In this document: in pieces, positions 14,289 through 22,890 of the stretch | Numbering within the stretch: the stretch's first letter is position 1 | Layout of the letters: each line of letters opens with the position of its first letter | Origin: JAIVGV01 sp036389335 | Lineage (GTDB): Bacteria; Acidobacteriota; Blastocatellia; Pyrinomonadales; Pyrinomonadaceae | Reading direction: 5' to 3' | DNA length: 64,000 nt | Assembly: GCA_036389335.1 (NCBI GenBank) | Contig: DASVQC010000050.1 | Coordinates: forward strand, 62,001 to 126,000 | Made by a program: the position numbers and the translations under genes | The notes under the pieces: generated by a model | Databases searched by the model: none | Told to the model about the DNA's origin: nothing | The model's input: the letters and a program-made list of their open reading frames with translations, nothing else

Positions 14289-15662
14289 TCATGTCTCGCC
14301 GCGCGCGGCGGCGACGGCGAAGGCCGGGTCGCCCTGCTTGAGATCGTAGGCGACCTCGGCGGGCGTGCCGAAGACGGCGGCCCGCTTGTCGTCGAACTCG
14401 CCCTCCCAGCGCGCCACCACGCACGTCGCCAGACAGTTCCCGACGACGTTGACGCACGTGCGCCCCATGTCCATCAATTCGTCCACGCCGAAGATGACGG
14501 CGACGCCGAGCGCGCCGTAGCCGGGGACGAAGCTGTTCAGGGTGGCGAGCAGGATGACGAGCGAGGCGCGCGGCACGGCCGCCACGCCTTTGGACGTGAC
14601 CATCAGGGTCAGCAGCATCACGATCTGCTGGCTGAAGCCCATGTGCACGCCGGTCGCGCCCTCCGCGGCCTGCGCGACGAAGACCGAGGCCATCGCCAGA
14701 TACAGCGTCGTGCCGTCGAGGTTGAAGCTGTAGCCGGTCGGCATCACGAAGCCGACGATGCGCGGCGGCACGCCCATGCGCTCCATCACCTCCATCGCCT
14801 TGGGGAGCGCCGACTCGCTGCTCGTCGTCGCGAACGCGATGGTCGCGGGCTCTCTGACCGCCTTGATGAACTTCGCGACGGGGATGCGGAAGAGGAGGGC
14901 GACCGCGCCGAAGACGAAGACGACGAGGACGACGAGCGCGAGGTAGAGCGAGCCGATGAGGAGCCCCAGATTTTTGAGCACGCCGAGGCCCTGCGTCGCG
15001 ATGGTGTGCGCCATCGCCGCGCCGACGCCGACGGGCGCGAACAGCATCACGTAGCCCGTGAAGCGGAACATGATCTGCGACAAGCTCTCCATCGCGCGCA
15101 GGATGGGCCGCCCCTTCTCGCCGAGCGCCGAGACCGCCATCGCGAAGAGCACGGCGAAGGCGACGATCTGCAACACGTCGCCCCTGACCATCGCGTCCAC
15201 GATGGAGGCCGGGAAGATGTGGACGACGGTCTCGACCAGAGTCTTCGGGTGGTTCTCGCCGATCTTGTTGGCGATCTCGGTGCTCGACGCGACGAGCTGC
15301 ACGCCCACGCCCGGCTTGACGAGATTCACGACGCCGAGGCCGATGAAGAGCGCGACCGTCGTGACGATCTCGAAGTAGACGAGCGCCTTCGCGCCCATGC
15401 GCCCGACCTTCTTCAGGTCGCCGCCGCCCGCGATGCCGACGACGAGCGTGGAGAAGACGAGCGGCGCGATGATCGACTTGATCAGGTTCAGGAAGATGTC
15501 GCGCAGGAAGTAGACCGCGTTGCCCCACGCGGGGCGGACGTAGCCGAGCGCGCCGCCCAGGACGAGCCCGATCATGATCCACGTCGTCAGCGACAGCTTG
15601 TACCAGCGCGCGGGCCGCTTCCCCTCGGTCACTTCCGGCTCAGGTAGTTTCAGTTTTGCCAT
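14289..15662 (-). CDS. Dicarboxylate/amino acid:cation symporter (DAACS family)
   Basis: The 457-residue protein has the full set of DAACS (GltP/DctA/GltPh) motifs: 'ATTSSESALP' in hairpin 1, 'PTGYSFNLDGTTLYLAMA' in helix 7, 'SKGVAAVPRAS' in hairpin 2 and 'DMGRTCVNVVGN' in helix 8. The Arg in 'MGRTCVN' is the position associated with acidic substrates in the family. It imports C4-dicarboxylates or glutamate/aspartate with Na+ or H+; sequence alone does not decide between dctA and gltP, so no symbol is given. Heptamer-repeat elements bracket the gene on both sides. Confidence 0.95.
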   Translation of the reverse strand: MAKLKLPEPEVTEGKRPARWYKLSLTTWIMIGLVLGGALGYVRPAWGNAVYFLRDIFLNLIKSIIAPLVFSTLVVGIAGGGDLKKVGRMGAKALVYFEIVTTVALFIGLGVVNLVKPGVGVQLVASSTEIANKIGENHPKTLVETVVHIFPASIVDAMVRGDVLQIVAFAVLFAMAVSALGEKGRPILRAMESLSQIMFRFTGYVMLFAPVGVGAAMAHTIATQGLGVLKNLGLLIGSLYLALVVLVVFVFGAVALLFRIPVAKFIKAVREPATIAFATTSSESALPKAMEVMERMGVPPRIVGFVMPTGYSFNLDGTTLYLAMASVFVAQAAEGATGVHMGFSQQIVMLLTLMVTSKGVAAVPRASLVILLATLNSFVPGYGALGVAVIFGVDELMDMGRTCVNVVGNCLATCVVARWEGEFDDKRAAVFGTPAEVAYDLKQGDPAFAVAAARGET

Positions 15663-15670
15663 GGCGAGAT

Positions 15671-15803
15671 TGTCAGTTATCAGTGGTCAGTGGTCAGTGG
15701 TCAGTGGTCAGTTGTCAGTTGTCAGTGGTCGTCTCAGCCTTCGGCGTGCCGTCCGCGAACTGCGTGCAACGGACAACGGACAACTGACCACGGACAACGG
15801 ACG
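15671..15803. repeat. Inverted heptamer-repeat element (GTCAGTN family)
   Basis: About eight GTCAGTN heptamers at 15671-15730 face inverted and degenerate copies (ACGGACA/ACTGACC) at 15767-15803. It separates nadK from the symporter. Confidence 0.85.
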
Positions 15804-15815
15804 GCTTTTCATCCC

Positions 15816-16700
15816 TCAGCGGCCCCACTTGAGCTTGCCGCGCAGCACCTCGAAGTAGTTGCGGTTGAGGGGCTGGACGAGGTTGAAGGTGGTGCGGCTC
15901 TTGGTGATGCGGACGCGGTCGTTGACTTCGAGCGAGAAGCCGACCTGCCCGTCGAGGGTGAGCGCCACCTCCTCCTTCGGCGTGCGCAGCGTGACCTCGA
16001 TCTCGGCGGCGTCGGGCACGACGATGGGCCGGTTCGAGAGCGTGTGGGGGCAGATCGGCGTGATGACGACCGCGCTCATCGAGGGGTAGATGATGGGGCC
16101 GCCCGCCGAGAGGTTGTAGGCGGTCGAGCCCGTCGGCGTCGAGACGATCAGGCCGTCGGCGCGGAAGAGGTTGACGAACTGCGCGTCGAGCCGCGTCTCG
16201 ATCTCGATGATGCGCGCCAGCGCCGACTTCGAGACGACCACGTCGTTCAAGACGCGGTGGCGCATCAGCCTCTCTTCGCCGCGCCACAGCTCGGCGGCGA
16301 GCATCAGGCGGCGGTCGACGCGGTAGTCGCCGGCGAGGATGGCGTCGAGCGCGTCGGTCATCTCGTCGACGCGGACTTCCGTCAGGTAGCCGAGCGTGCC
16401 GTAGTTGATGCCGACGACGGGGACGCTGCGGTTGTCTAAGAGGCGCGCCGTCGCGATCATCGTGCCGTCGCCGCCGAGGGCGACGATGAGATCGACCGTC
16501 GCGGCCAGCTCCTCCTGTTCGAGCGTTTCGAGCGCGCAGCCCGTCTCGCGCTCGATCAGCTCGCGGTCGGCGCGCGGCGTGGCGACGAGGGCGACGCCGC
16601 GCGCCGCGAAAAATTCGAGCAGGCGGCAGAGCGTCCTCACCGCCTCCGGGTGGTGCGGCTTGACGAGCACGCCGACGCGTCGAATCGTGGGTTTCTCCAT
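15816..16700 (-). CDS. nadK: NAD kinase
   Basis: The 294-residue enzyme phosphorylates NAD to NADP in the cytoplasm. The start is taken at ATG 16700 ('MEKPTIRRVGVLVKP'), which is where the family usually begins; the 23 residues upstream are basic and unlike the family. The signature 'GGDGTMI' lies at 76-82, 'NYGTLGYLTEV' near 100, 'LNDVVVSK' near 150 and 'TPTGSTAYNLSAGGPI' near 180. All are intact. It is followed by a GTCAGTN repeat element. Confidence 0.95.
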   Translation of the reverse strand: MEKPTIRRVGVLVKPHHPEAVRTLCRLLEFFAARGVALVATPRADRELIERETGCALETLEQEELAATVDLIVALGGDGTMIATARLLDNRSVPVVGINYGTLGYLTEVRVDEMTDALDAILAGDYRVDRRLMLAAELWRGEERLMRHRVLNDVVVSKSALARIIEIETRLDAQFVNLFRADGLIVSTPTGSTAYNLSAGGPIIYPSMSAVVITPICPHTLSNRPIVVPDAAEIEVTLRTPKEEVALTLDGQVGFSLEVNDRVRITKSRTTFNLVQPLNRNYFEVLRGKLKWGR

Positions 16701-17085
16701 CGGTCGAGACTTGGGGCGGGAGCGGCGTCGCGCCTCCCTACTTGCGACGCCGCCCGCCTCGGTCGGCACGGGCTCGGTTTAATTAAAGACTTCTGGACGA
16801 ATTTCGTGACGAGACAACTTCTTCTGCGGGGACGGCTCGGATGATAACCGCGCGAATTTTCGGGTGTCAACGCGATCACCGAGCGGCGCGTCGCGCGGGT
16901 CGGTCGCGGAGAACTGGAAGTTTGAACCGAATGAGAACATCACACGCGCGCTCTATGGTGGCAGGTTTTAATACAAGCCGCGCCGACGCGCGCGCCCTCG
17001 CCCGCCACGCCGCGCGCGCCCACAGTCGTCGCAAACACTGTATTTAACCGCCCTGCGCCCGCCGCCGACTCTTTTCGCGGGCGTG
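16701..17085. other. Non-coding stretch between nadK and the small membrane gene
   Basis: Frames here are short and lack ribosome sites or recognisable motifs. I see no structured RNA or repeat. It presumably holds the nadK promoter, which I cannot place. Confidence 0.5.
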
Positions 17086-17100
17086 TGGCACGGGCGTTGC
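17086..17100 (+). promoter_or_regulatory. Sigma-54 (-24/-12) promoter
   Basis: TGGCACG-GGCG-TTGC matches the sigma-54 consensus TGGCACG-N4-TTGC, with GG and GC in the required spacing (10 bases between them). It is 68 bp upstream of the ATG at 17169 in the same direction. Activation would need an enhancer-binding protein such as the one encoded at 32933-35071. Confidence 0.8.
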
Positions 17101-17168
17101 CGACTACCCTGCGCAGAGCGTTAGCAAATTCAAAACTTCGGTTAGGGTAAAGCAAAAGGAGGTCGGCT

Positions 17169-17318
17169 ATGCTGTGGACGATTCTGGTGGTGCTTCTGGT
17201 TCTGTGGCTTCTCGGGTTGATCGGTCACGTCGGCGGCTCGCTCATTCACCTGCTGCTCGTCGTCGCGCTCGTCATCCTCGTCATCAACCTGCTCTCGGGC
17301 AGAAGGACGGTCGTGTAG
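17169..17318 (+). CDS. Small membrane protein, lmo0937-like, 49 aa
   Basis: The ORF encodes two hydrophobic helices ('LWTILVVLLVLWLLGLIG' and 'LLLVVALVILVINLLSG') separated by 'HVGGSLIH', the pattern of the lmo0937 family of tiny membrane proteins, often stress-linked. A strong AGGAGG at 17157-17162 and a sigma-54 promoter support expression. A hairpin terminator follows at 17429. Function is unknown; envelope or osmotic stress is plausible from the family. Confidence 0.88.
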   Translation: MLWTILVVLLVLWLLGLIGHVGGSLIHLLLVVALVILVINLLSGRRTVV

Positions 17319-17428
17319 TTCGGCGGTCACAACTCTTCGTGGACGTTAAGGCGGGTTAGAACGACGGCCCGGTCAAACGGAGCGGTCTCTTACGACGCCC
17401 TGGTGAATAACCAGAGCACGTCCACAGA

Positions 17429-17473
17429 AGCGCAGCGCCCCACCCTCGCAGATGGGGCGCTGCGCTTTTTTTC
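17429..17473 (+). terminator. Rho-independent terminator
   Basis: GCGCAGCGCCCCA pairs with TGGGGCGCTGCGC, followed by seven Ts. It ends the small sigma-54-driven transcript and lies 37 bp from the stop of the opposing beta-propeller gene. Confidence 0.88.
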
Positions 17474-17509
17474 CGTCGGCTCTTTTTTTAGTCCGCGCGG
17501 GTCGGAGAT

Positions 17510-18595
17510 TTACTGCACGGCGTAGAGCGTGCCGTCCCAGCCGCCGAAGTAGAGGAGCCCGTTGGCGGCGAGCGGCGCGGAGGTGACGATGCGGTCGGTC
17601 TGGAACCACCAGCGTTGGCGGCCCGCCCTCGCGTCGAGGCCGTAGAGCCCCTTCGCGCTGCCGAAGTAGACCACGCCGTTGGCGACCGCCGGCGCGCTCG
17701 TCACGCCGTTCTCGGCGGCGAAGCGCCACAGCTCCCGCCCCGTCGCGGCTTCGACCGCGTAGAAGTTGCCGTCGATGCCGCCCGTGTAGATCACGCCGTC
17801 GGCGACTGCGGGCGAGAACGGGAGCCCGCCCTCGGTCTTAAACTTCCATTTCAGCTCGCCCGTCCGCGCGTCGAGCGCGTGGAGCTGCCCGTCGAGGCTG
17901 CCGAAGTACGCGACGCCGTCGGCGAGCGCGGGCGTGCCGGTGACGGCGCGCGCCGCCCTGTAGGCCCAAACTTTCTGACCCGTCGCCGCGTCAACCGCGT
18001 ACATCCCGCCCGCGTTGGCGACCAGAACGAGCGGGCCGAAGAGCAGGGGCGAGGTCGGCATCCCGTTCATGCCGGAGAACGTCCAGCGCGCCTTGCCCGT
18101 CGCCGCGTCGACCGCGTAGAGAATCCCTTCGCTGCCCGTGAAGTAAACCAGCCCGTTCGACGCGGCGGGCACGGTGTTGATCCCGTAAGGGGCTTTGAAC
18201 TTCCACTTCACCTGCCCGGTCGCGGCTTCGACCGCGTAGAGCTTCGTGTCCTGACTGCCGAAGTAGAGCGTGCCGTCGGCGGCGAGCGCGGGCGAGCCGA
18301 GGACGCGCCCGCCCGTCTTCACGCTCCAGCGCGCCTTGCCCGTCGCCGCGTCGACGGCGTAGACGGCGTAGTCGTGGCTGCCGAAGTAGACCGCGCCCCC
18401 GGCGACGAGCGGCGTCGCGTAGACCCCGCCCCCGGCCTTCGCCGTCCACTTCGCCGCGCCCGTGGCGACGACGGGCGGCGCGGCGGCGGCGTTCGCCTCG
18501 ATGGTCGGCGAGCCGCCCGGCGTCTGCGCGCCCGCGAAAGGGGCCGCGAGCGCGAGGATGAGAAGGCTGACGACAGTTCTGATCCGTTTTGTCAT
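17510..18595 (-). CDS. Secreted PQQ-type beta-propeller repeat protein
   Basis: A 361-residue protein with a signal peptide (cut near 'AGAQTPGG') and about eight ~38-residue blades, each carrying a 'YFGSxDxxxYAVDAATGxxxW'-like consensus. The blades fit the PQQ_2/BamB-like fold. No PQQ-dehydrogenase catalytic residues are seen, so it is more likely a binding or scaffold protein in the periplasm. The repeats are close to one another in DNA as well, suggesting recent blade duplication. A 26-bp perfect hairpin lies upstream at 18659. Confidence 0.9.
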   Translation of the reverse strand: MTKRIRTVVSLLILALAAPFAGAQTPGGSPTIEANAAAAPPVVATGAAKWTAKAGGGVYATPLVAGGAVYFGSHDYAVYAVDAATGKARWSVKTGGRVLGSPALAADGTLYFGSQDTKLYAVEAATGQVKWKFKAPYGINTVPAASNGLVYFTGSEGILYAVDAATGKARWTFSGMNGMPTSPLLFGPLVLVANAGGMYAVDAATGQKVWAYRAARAVTGTPALADGVAYFGSLDGQLHALDARTGELKWKFKTEGGLPFSPAVADGVIYTGGIDGNFYAVEAATGRELWRFAAENGVTSAPAVANGVVYFGSAKGLYGLDARAGRQRWWFQTDRIVTSAPLAANGLLYFGGWDGTLYAVQ

Positions 18596-18658
18596 CGCGT
18601 CACCCCCACACGTGTGTTTGCGAATTTACACTCCGTCGCACAACCACCGCGCGCTTCC

Positions 18659-18719
18659 CTTTGCGTCTTTGCGCCTTTGCGTGAAAACTTTTCTCACGCA
18701 AAGGCGCAAAGACGCAAAG
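18659..18719. repeat. Perfect 26-bp inverted repeat (TTTGCGTN octamers)
   Basis: Arms 18659-18684 and 18694-18719 are perfect complements with a 9-base loop. Each holds three TTTGCGNN units. It lies between the VWA stop and the beta-propeller start. Confidence 0.9.
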
Positions 18720-18748
18720 CGGGACGCGGGAGATTTTGAAACTCTCTC

Positions 18749-20173
18749 TCAGTCGTTCTTCGTCTGCGCCTCAGCGCCCCTCGCGTCCGTCTTCTTCGCC
18801 TCCTGCTGCTTGGGCGCGGTCGGCATGAAGTAGCCGCGGCGGGCTTTGACTTCGAGCTTGCGATCCTTGCCCTTCGCGTCCTTGGCGCGGACGCGGACTT
18901 CGAGCGGGTGCAGGACTCCGTCGTCGCGCTCGGCGTCGGAGAGCGCGAAGCCGAGGCTGTAGCGGGCGTTCAGGTTGCCGATGATCTGGTTCAGGCCCTT
19001 GGCGTAGTCGGCGGGGCTGTGGACGCGCACCACGTCGCCGCCCGTCGCCTTGGCGACGTGCTGCGCGACGCCGTAGATGCCGATGCCCGCCCAGTTGCCG
19101 AGCGGCGAGAGCAAGGGCTTGGCGAGCTTGAGGCCCGTCTTCATGTCGGTGACGAGCGCGCTGAAGATGACGTTCTGGCGGTTGAGCCGATCCTCGACGA
19201 AGTCGCGCTCGTCGAACCCCATCGGCGCGATGCCGTCGGTGACGTAGACGATGGCGGGCTGCGAGTTGGGCCGCTCTTTCGCGATGCGCCGCTCGATCTC
19301 GTAGGTCGCGCGCGGGAGATCGAAGTCGTCGTGCAGGTCGGTCTCCTCCTCGCCCTTCTTGTTGACGCGCGTGACGATGAGCGTGCCGTCCGGCTTGAGG
19401 ATGCGCGTCAGCTTCTCGCCCTTCTTGTTGAACACGGTGTCGACCTCGACGCCCTCCTCGGCGATCCCCTTCTTCGCCCTCTCTATCGTCTCCGTCTCCT
19501 TGACCAGCGAGGGGTCGGGGCCGGAAGAGTCGTGCGGCTCCTGCTTCGCCTCCTTCGCCTCCTTCGCCTCGTTGGTCTTCACGTCGACGCGCTTCTTGTC
19601 CGAGCCGCCGACGTTGACGGTGACGCTCGTCCCCCCGCAATCGTCGCCCTCGCAGTCGCCGCCCATGCCGCCCGCGCCGACGAGCGTCGGGATGATCGAC
19701 ATGGCGGAGGCGATCTGGCCGCGGCTGCGCGTGAAGCCCGAGAGCCACTCGCGCCTGCCCTCCTGCCCGCCGGGGTCTAGGACGACGATGGCTACCTCGT
19801 CGCCGACGGGCAGCCTCTCCAGCTCCTTCGCCATCGCTTCGAGGATGTCGGTGCGGCGCATGTAGCGGCCCGCGCCGATGCGCTCCAGATCGAAGACGAG
19901 GACGAGCGCGAGCGGCTTGCGGGCCGCGTCGCCCTCGCGCGTGAAGTAGGAGACTTTGCGCGGCTGCCCGTCGGCGAGCACCTCGAAGTTTTCGGGCGCG
20001 AGGTCCGAGGCGTAAGCCTTCGTCTTCTTGTCGGTGACGAGCGCGTCGAGGAAGACGACGCGCGTGTTCACCTGCAAGACCTCTTCCCTCTCCTTATCCT
20101 GCGCGAGCGCCGGGGGCGCGAGGCAGGCGGCGAGGAGCAACAGCGTGAGCGACAGAGGGAGCTTGGTTTTCAT
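18749..20173 (-). CDS. Secreted VWA-like protein (Acidobacterial VWFA-related type)
   Basis: A 474-residue protein with a signal peptide ('LLLLAACLAPPALAQDK'), an N-terminal 'VNTRVVFLDALVTDKK' strand and 'LAPENFEVLADGQPRKVSYF' typical of this family, then a VWA-like domain. The metal site is degenerate: 'LVLVFDLERIGAG' replaces DxSxS. A long charged, Lys/Glu-rich insert (about 180-300) interrupts the domain. The C-terminus 'YSLGFALSDAERDDGVLHPL' and 'RRGYFMP' are family hallmarks. It ends a run that begins with an ECF sigma factor at 22778 and is probably a target or effector of that system at the cell surface. Confidence 0.85.
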   Translation of the reverse strand: MKTKLPLSLTLLLLAACLAPPALAQDKEREEVLQVNTRVVFLDALVTDKKTKAYASDLAPENFEVLADGQPRKVSYFTREGDAARKPLALVLVFDLERIGAGRYMRRTDILEAMAKELERLPVGDEVAIVVLDPGGQEGRREWLSGFTRSRGQIASAMSIIPTLVGAGGMGGDCEGDDCGGTSVTVNVGGSDKKRVDVKTNEAKEAKEAKQEPHDSSGPDPSLVKETETIERAKKGIAEEGVEVDTVFNKKGEKLTRILKPDGTLIVTRVNKKGEEETDLHDDFDLPRATYEIERRIAKERPNSQPAIVYVTDGIAPMGFDERDFVEDRLNRQNVIFSALVTDMKTGLKLAKPLLSPLGNWAGIGIYGVAQHVAKATGGDVVRVHSPADYAKGLNQIIGNLNARYSLGFALSDAERDDGVLHPLEVRVRAKDAKGKDRKLEVKARRGYFMPTAPKQQEAKKTDARGAEAQTKND

Positions 20174-20255
20174 CGCGGGTGATCCTTAATTCTATGAATC
20201 CGCGTGCGGGGAAATTTTCGACCGATCTTTTTTAACTGAGCCGGGGGCGCGCGCT

Positions 20256-20813
20256 TCAGTTGTCCTTGTCGGCGTCCTGATTCGTCGCCGCGTCGGCGAT
20301 GCTCTTCGTCTCCTGCTCGGGGTTCGTCAGGAGTTTCAAAAACTCTTCCTCGTTCAGGCCGACTTCGAGCACCGTGCCGTCGCGCTCGCCGATGACGCAG
20401 ATGAGCACCCTGAACTTGCCGCCGTCCTCGCGCGTGAACGTGTAGGTCTGCCCCTCCTCCGCGCCGCGCACGACGACGAGCGGCGTCCACAGGGGCTGCA
20501 TCAGGCGGCGCACGGCGGAGTAGAACTGCGGATCGCGCTCGCGCGCGAACTCCTGATCCTCGAAGACGGCGAGCTTGAGGTCGGCGAAGCGCGAATACTT
20601 CCGCACCGTCGAGGAGACGACCTTCGCCGTCTTCACCCCGGCGCGTGCGAGGAACGGGATGCCCTTATGCTTGACCCGGTACTGCGACTCGACGAGCCGG
20701 ACGAGCGCGTCGTAGTCGGGCTTCTCGCCCGCGGCGGCGGCGGTCGCGCGCGGCGCTCCGGCGCAGGCCGCGAGGGCGAGGGCGACGAGCGCGTTTGTGA
20801 TCTGGCGTCGCAT
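20256..20813 (-). CDS. Secreted hypothetical protein, 185 aa
   Basis: It has a signal peptide (residues 1-25) and then 'LVRLVESQYRVKHKGIPFLA', 'KLAVFEDQEF' and 'TYTFTREDGGKFRVLICVIG'. It resembles a distant DUF4252-type fold like its neighbour, but I am not certain. GGGGGTG precedes the ATG. It is 14 bp from the DUF4252 gene and in the same operon as sigma, anti-sigma and VWA genes. Confidence 0.7.
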   Translation of the reverse strand: MRRQITNALVALALAACAGAPRATAAAAGEKPDYDALVRLVESQYRVKHKGIPFLARAGVKTAKVVSSTVRKYSRFADLKLAVFEDQEFARERDPQFYSAVRRLMQPLWTPLVVVRGAEEGQTYTFTREDGGKFRVLICVIGERDGTVLEVGLNEEEFLKLLTNPEQETKSIADAATNQDADKDN

Positions 20814-20827
20814 CGGTGTTCACCCCC

Positions 20828-21490
20828 TTACGGTTTCTTCGTCGCCGGCGCGGCGCGCTTCGGCTCGGGCTTCCGCTCGTCGGTGTCGCCGCCGCCGATC
20901 TGGATGTCGAGGTCGGGGATGCCGAAGCTGCCTTCGAGGGCGAGGATGTCCTCGATGTTGATCTTGCCGACGATGTTGACGACCGTCAGCTCGTTCGGCT
21001 GCGTGGCGAGGATGGCGAGCCCGCCGAGGTTCGCCGGGTCGGTCATCAAGTAGACCTCGACGTTCTGCCCGTCCTTGCGGCTCTTCACGCTCACGAGCTT
21101 CGACCAGCCCGGCCCCTTGAGCTGCTGGCGGATGCCCGCGATGTCCGACTCCGCCCACTGCCCCTCGCCCGAGAACTCGAAGCTGCGGACGTAGACGCCC
21201 TTGAACCCGGCGGCGATGCGCGCGATCTTCTGCGCGTCGCCCTCCGCCTTCGGCGACTTGCGTATGAACATCGGGATGAGCTTCAGCGTGTTCTCGTCGA
21301 TGGTCACGTCGACGACGTGCTCCGCCCTTCCGGCGAGCGCGTCGAGGTTCTCGATCTGCAACTTCGAGATCGGCTGCGCCTGCGCCAGCGCCGCGGGCTT
21401 CGGCTGTTGCGCCCGCGCCGCGACCGGCGCGCACGCCAAGAGCGCGGCGAGGCAGGCGAGCTTGAGAGAATGATTGATTGCTGTTTTCAT
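20828..21490 (-). CDS. DUF4252 domain-containing secreted protein
   Basis: The 220-residue protein has a signal peptide (cut near 'AARAQQPK') and the DUF4252 core: 'VDVTIDENTLKLIPMFI', 'GVYVRSFEFSGEGQW', 'GWSKLVSVKSRKDGQNVEVY' and 'LTVVNIVGKINIEDILAL'. Proteins of this family are often encoded beside ECF sigma factors. The C-terminus is Lys/Pro-rich. It lies between the anti-sigma-like gene and the 185-aa secreted protein. Confidence 0.85.
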   Translation of the reverse strand: MKTAINHSLKLACLAALLACAPVAARAQQPKPAALAQAQPISKLQIENLDALAGRAEHVVDVTIDENTLKLIPMFIRKSPKAEGDAQKIARIAAGFKGVYVRSFEFSGEGQWAESDIAGIRQQLKGPGWSKLVSVKSRKDGQNVEVYLMTDPANLGGLAILATQPNELTVVNIVGKINIEDILALEGSFGIPDLDIQIGGGDTDERKPEPKRAAPATKKP

Positions 21491-21535
21491 GACTTCACTC
21501 CGTTACCAAAACTTTCCGGCGGGCCCCGCGCGTCT

Positions 21536-22186
21536 CTAACGCTGCGGCGTGTCGCGGTTCATCCCCGCCACCTCGCGCTCGGCGTAGCCGAGCTTCTCGC
21601 TCGTCACCTTCATCGCGAGCATGAACTTCTCCATCGCTTCCCTTTCCTGCGGCGTCAACCTCGCGACCTCTTCGCGCGGCGCGCTCAAGTTGAGCACGTT
21701 TGAATGACGCGGCGGCACGGCGGAACGTTTCGCGACGTTCACGAATTCGCGCCGCCGTCGATTCGCGCTCGGCGCGGCGACGCCGCTCGCGTCGTCGCGC
21801 TTCTCTTCGCGGATCGTCGTCGCGCCGTCGTTCGGCGTCACGCCCGCGAGGTCTTGACGCGCTTCCTGTGATTGTGGCCGCGCCTGCCGCGGCGTCTTCC
21901 CTTCCGCCGCGGGTTGATCGTCGGCCAACTGCGGCGCGTTCGTCGTCGTCCGCTTCGACACGACGAGCCACGCGCCGACGAGCAGCGTCAGGAGGAGCGA
22001 GGCGGCCACGGCGAGCCGCGACCAAGAAAAGGGCGCGCGCGCGGGCGTCGCGCGGCGCGGCGCGAACGGCAGCGTCGCGGGCACCTCGAAGGTGCGCGGC
22101 TGGAAGCGCAGGCCGCCGAGCAGTTCTTCCAAACGCTCGACTTCCGGATCGGCTTCGCCCGTCTTGTCCCAAAGGTAGTCGCTCAT
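21536..22186 (-). CDS. Anti-sigma-factor-like membrane protein
   Basis: A 216-residue protein with a short cytoplasmic N-terminus ('EVERLEELLGGLRF'), one membrane helix ('WSRLAVAASLLLTLLVGAWL', about 54-73) and a long charged outer part. It starts 5 bp after the ECF sigma stop. Layout and position fit an anti-sigma factor, but no zinc-binding HxxxCxxC is present, so the assignment rests on context. The C-terminal 'LTPQEREAMEKFMLAMKV' is helical. Confidence 0.65.
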   Translation of the reverse strand: MSDYLWDKTGEADPEVERLEELLGGLRFQPRTFEVPATLPFAPRRATPARAPFSWSRLAVAASLLLTLLVGAWLVVSKRTTTNAPQLADDQPAAEGKTPRQARPQSQEARQDLAGVTPNDGATTIREEKRDDASGVAAPSANRRRREFVNVAKRSAVPPRHSNVLNLSAPREEVARLTPQEREAMEKFMLAMKVTSEKLGYAEREVAGMNRDTPQR

Positions 22187-22190
22187 AATT

Positions 22191-22778
22191 TCAAACGCCC
22201 CTTCCTTCCGCGCCCATCTTCTCGCGCAGCATCTTCATCCCGCGGTGGATGTTCACCCTCACCGAGGCGGGCGCGAGGCCCGTCCGCTCGGCGATCTCCG
22301 GCCCCGTCATCCCCTCGACGAAGCGCAGGATCATCGGCTCGCGGTAAGCCTCCGGCAACAGCTTGATGATGTTCAAAACTTCCATCGCCTCGCCCTGCGT
22401 GGCGTGCGTCTGCGCCACCGCCTCCGTCACCTCGGTCGTCTCGCGCGAGCGGCGGTGGAAGTCCATCGCGCGGTTGCGCGCGATCATGGCGATCCACGCG
22501 CCGAAGCTCGCGTCGTCGCGCAGCGTGTCGAGTTTTCTGAACGCGGTTAAAAAAACGTCCTGCGCGAGATCGTCGACCTCTGCGTAGGGGACGCGCGCGA
22601 GCAGGATGCCGTGCACCATCCGACCGTAGGTGTCGTAGAGTCGGCTGAAGGCGTCGCGGTCGCCCGCGCGCACGGCGGCGACGAGCGCGGCGTCGGGGGA
22701 GACTTCCGTCGCCGCCCCGGCGTTTGCGCCGCTCGTCTGTCCGATCACCGGGAACAGGGCTGGTGTCGCCTCGTACAT
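22191..22778 (-). CDS. ECF-subfamily RNA polymerase sigma factor
   Basis: About 195 residues from the ATG at 22778, chosen for an AAGGA eight bases upstream; an upstream ATG at 22877 would add 33 residues unlike the family. Region 2 reads 'DRDAFSRLYDTYGRMVHGIL' and 'DDLAQDVFLTAFRKLD'; region 4 reads 'LPEAYREPMILRFVEGMTG' and 'APASVRVNIHRGMKMLREKM'. It should direct transcription of its own operon (anti-sigma-like, DUF4252, 185-aa, VWA). Confidence 0.93.
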   Translation of the reverse strand: MYEATPALFPVIGQTSGANAGAATEVSPDAALVAAVRAGDRDAFSRLYDTYGRMVHGILLARVPYAEVDDLAQDVFLTAFRKLDTLRDDASFGAWIAMIARNRAMDFHRRSRETTEVTEAVAQTHATQGEAMEVLNIIKLLPEAYREPMILRFVEGMTGPEIAERTGLAPASVRVNIHRGMKMLREKMGAEGRGV

Positions 22779-22890
22779 CGAGAGTCCTTCGCGCCTTCCG
22801 CGCTCTTCGTCCGACTCAAAGACGCCGCCCGCGCCGCGAGCGTTAACAGAGTTTTTCCGGAAAAGGGTGAGCTTCACGGCGGGCGCTCGA

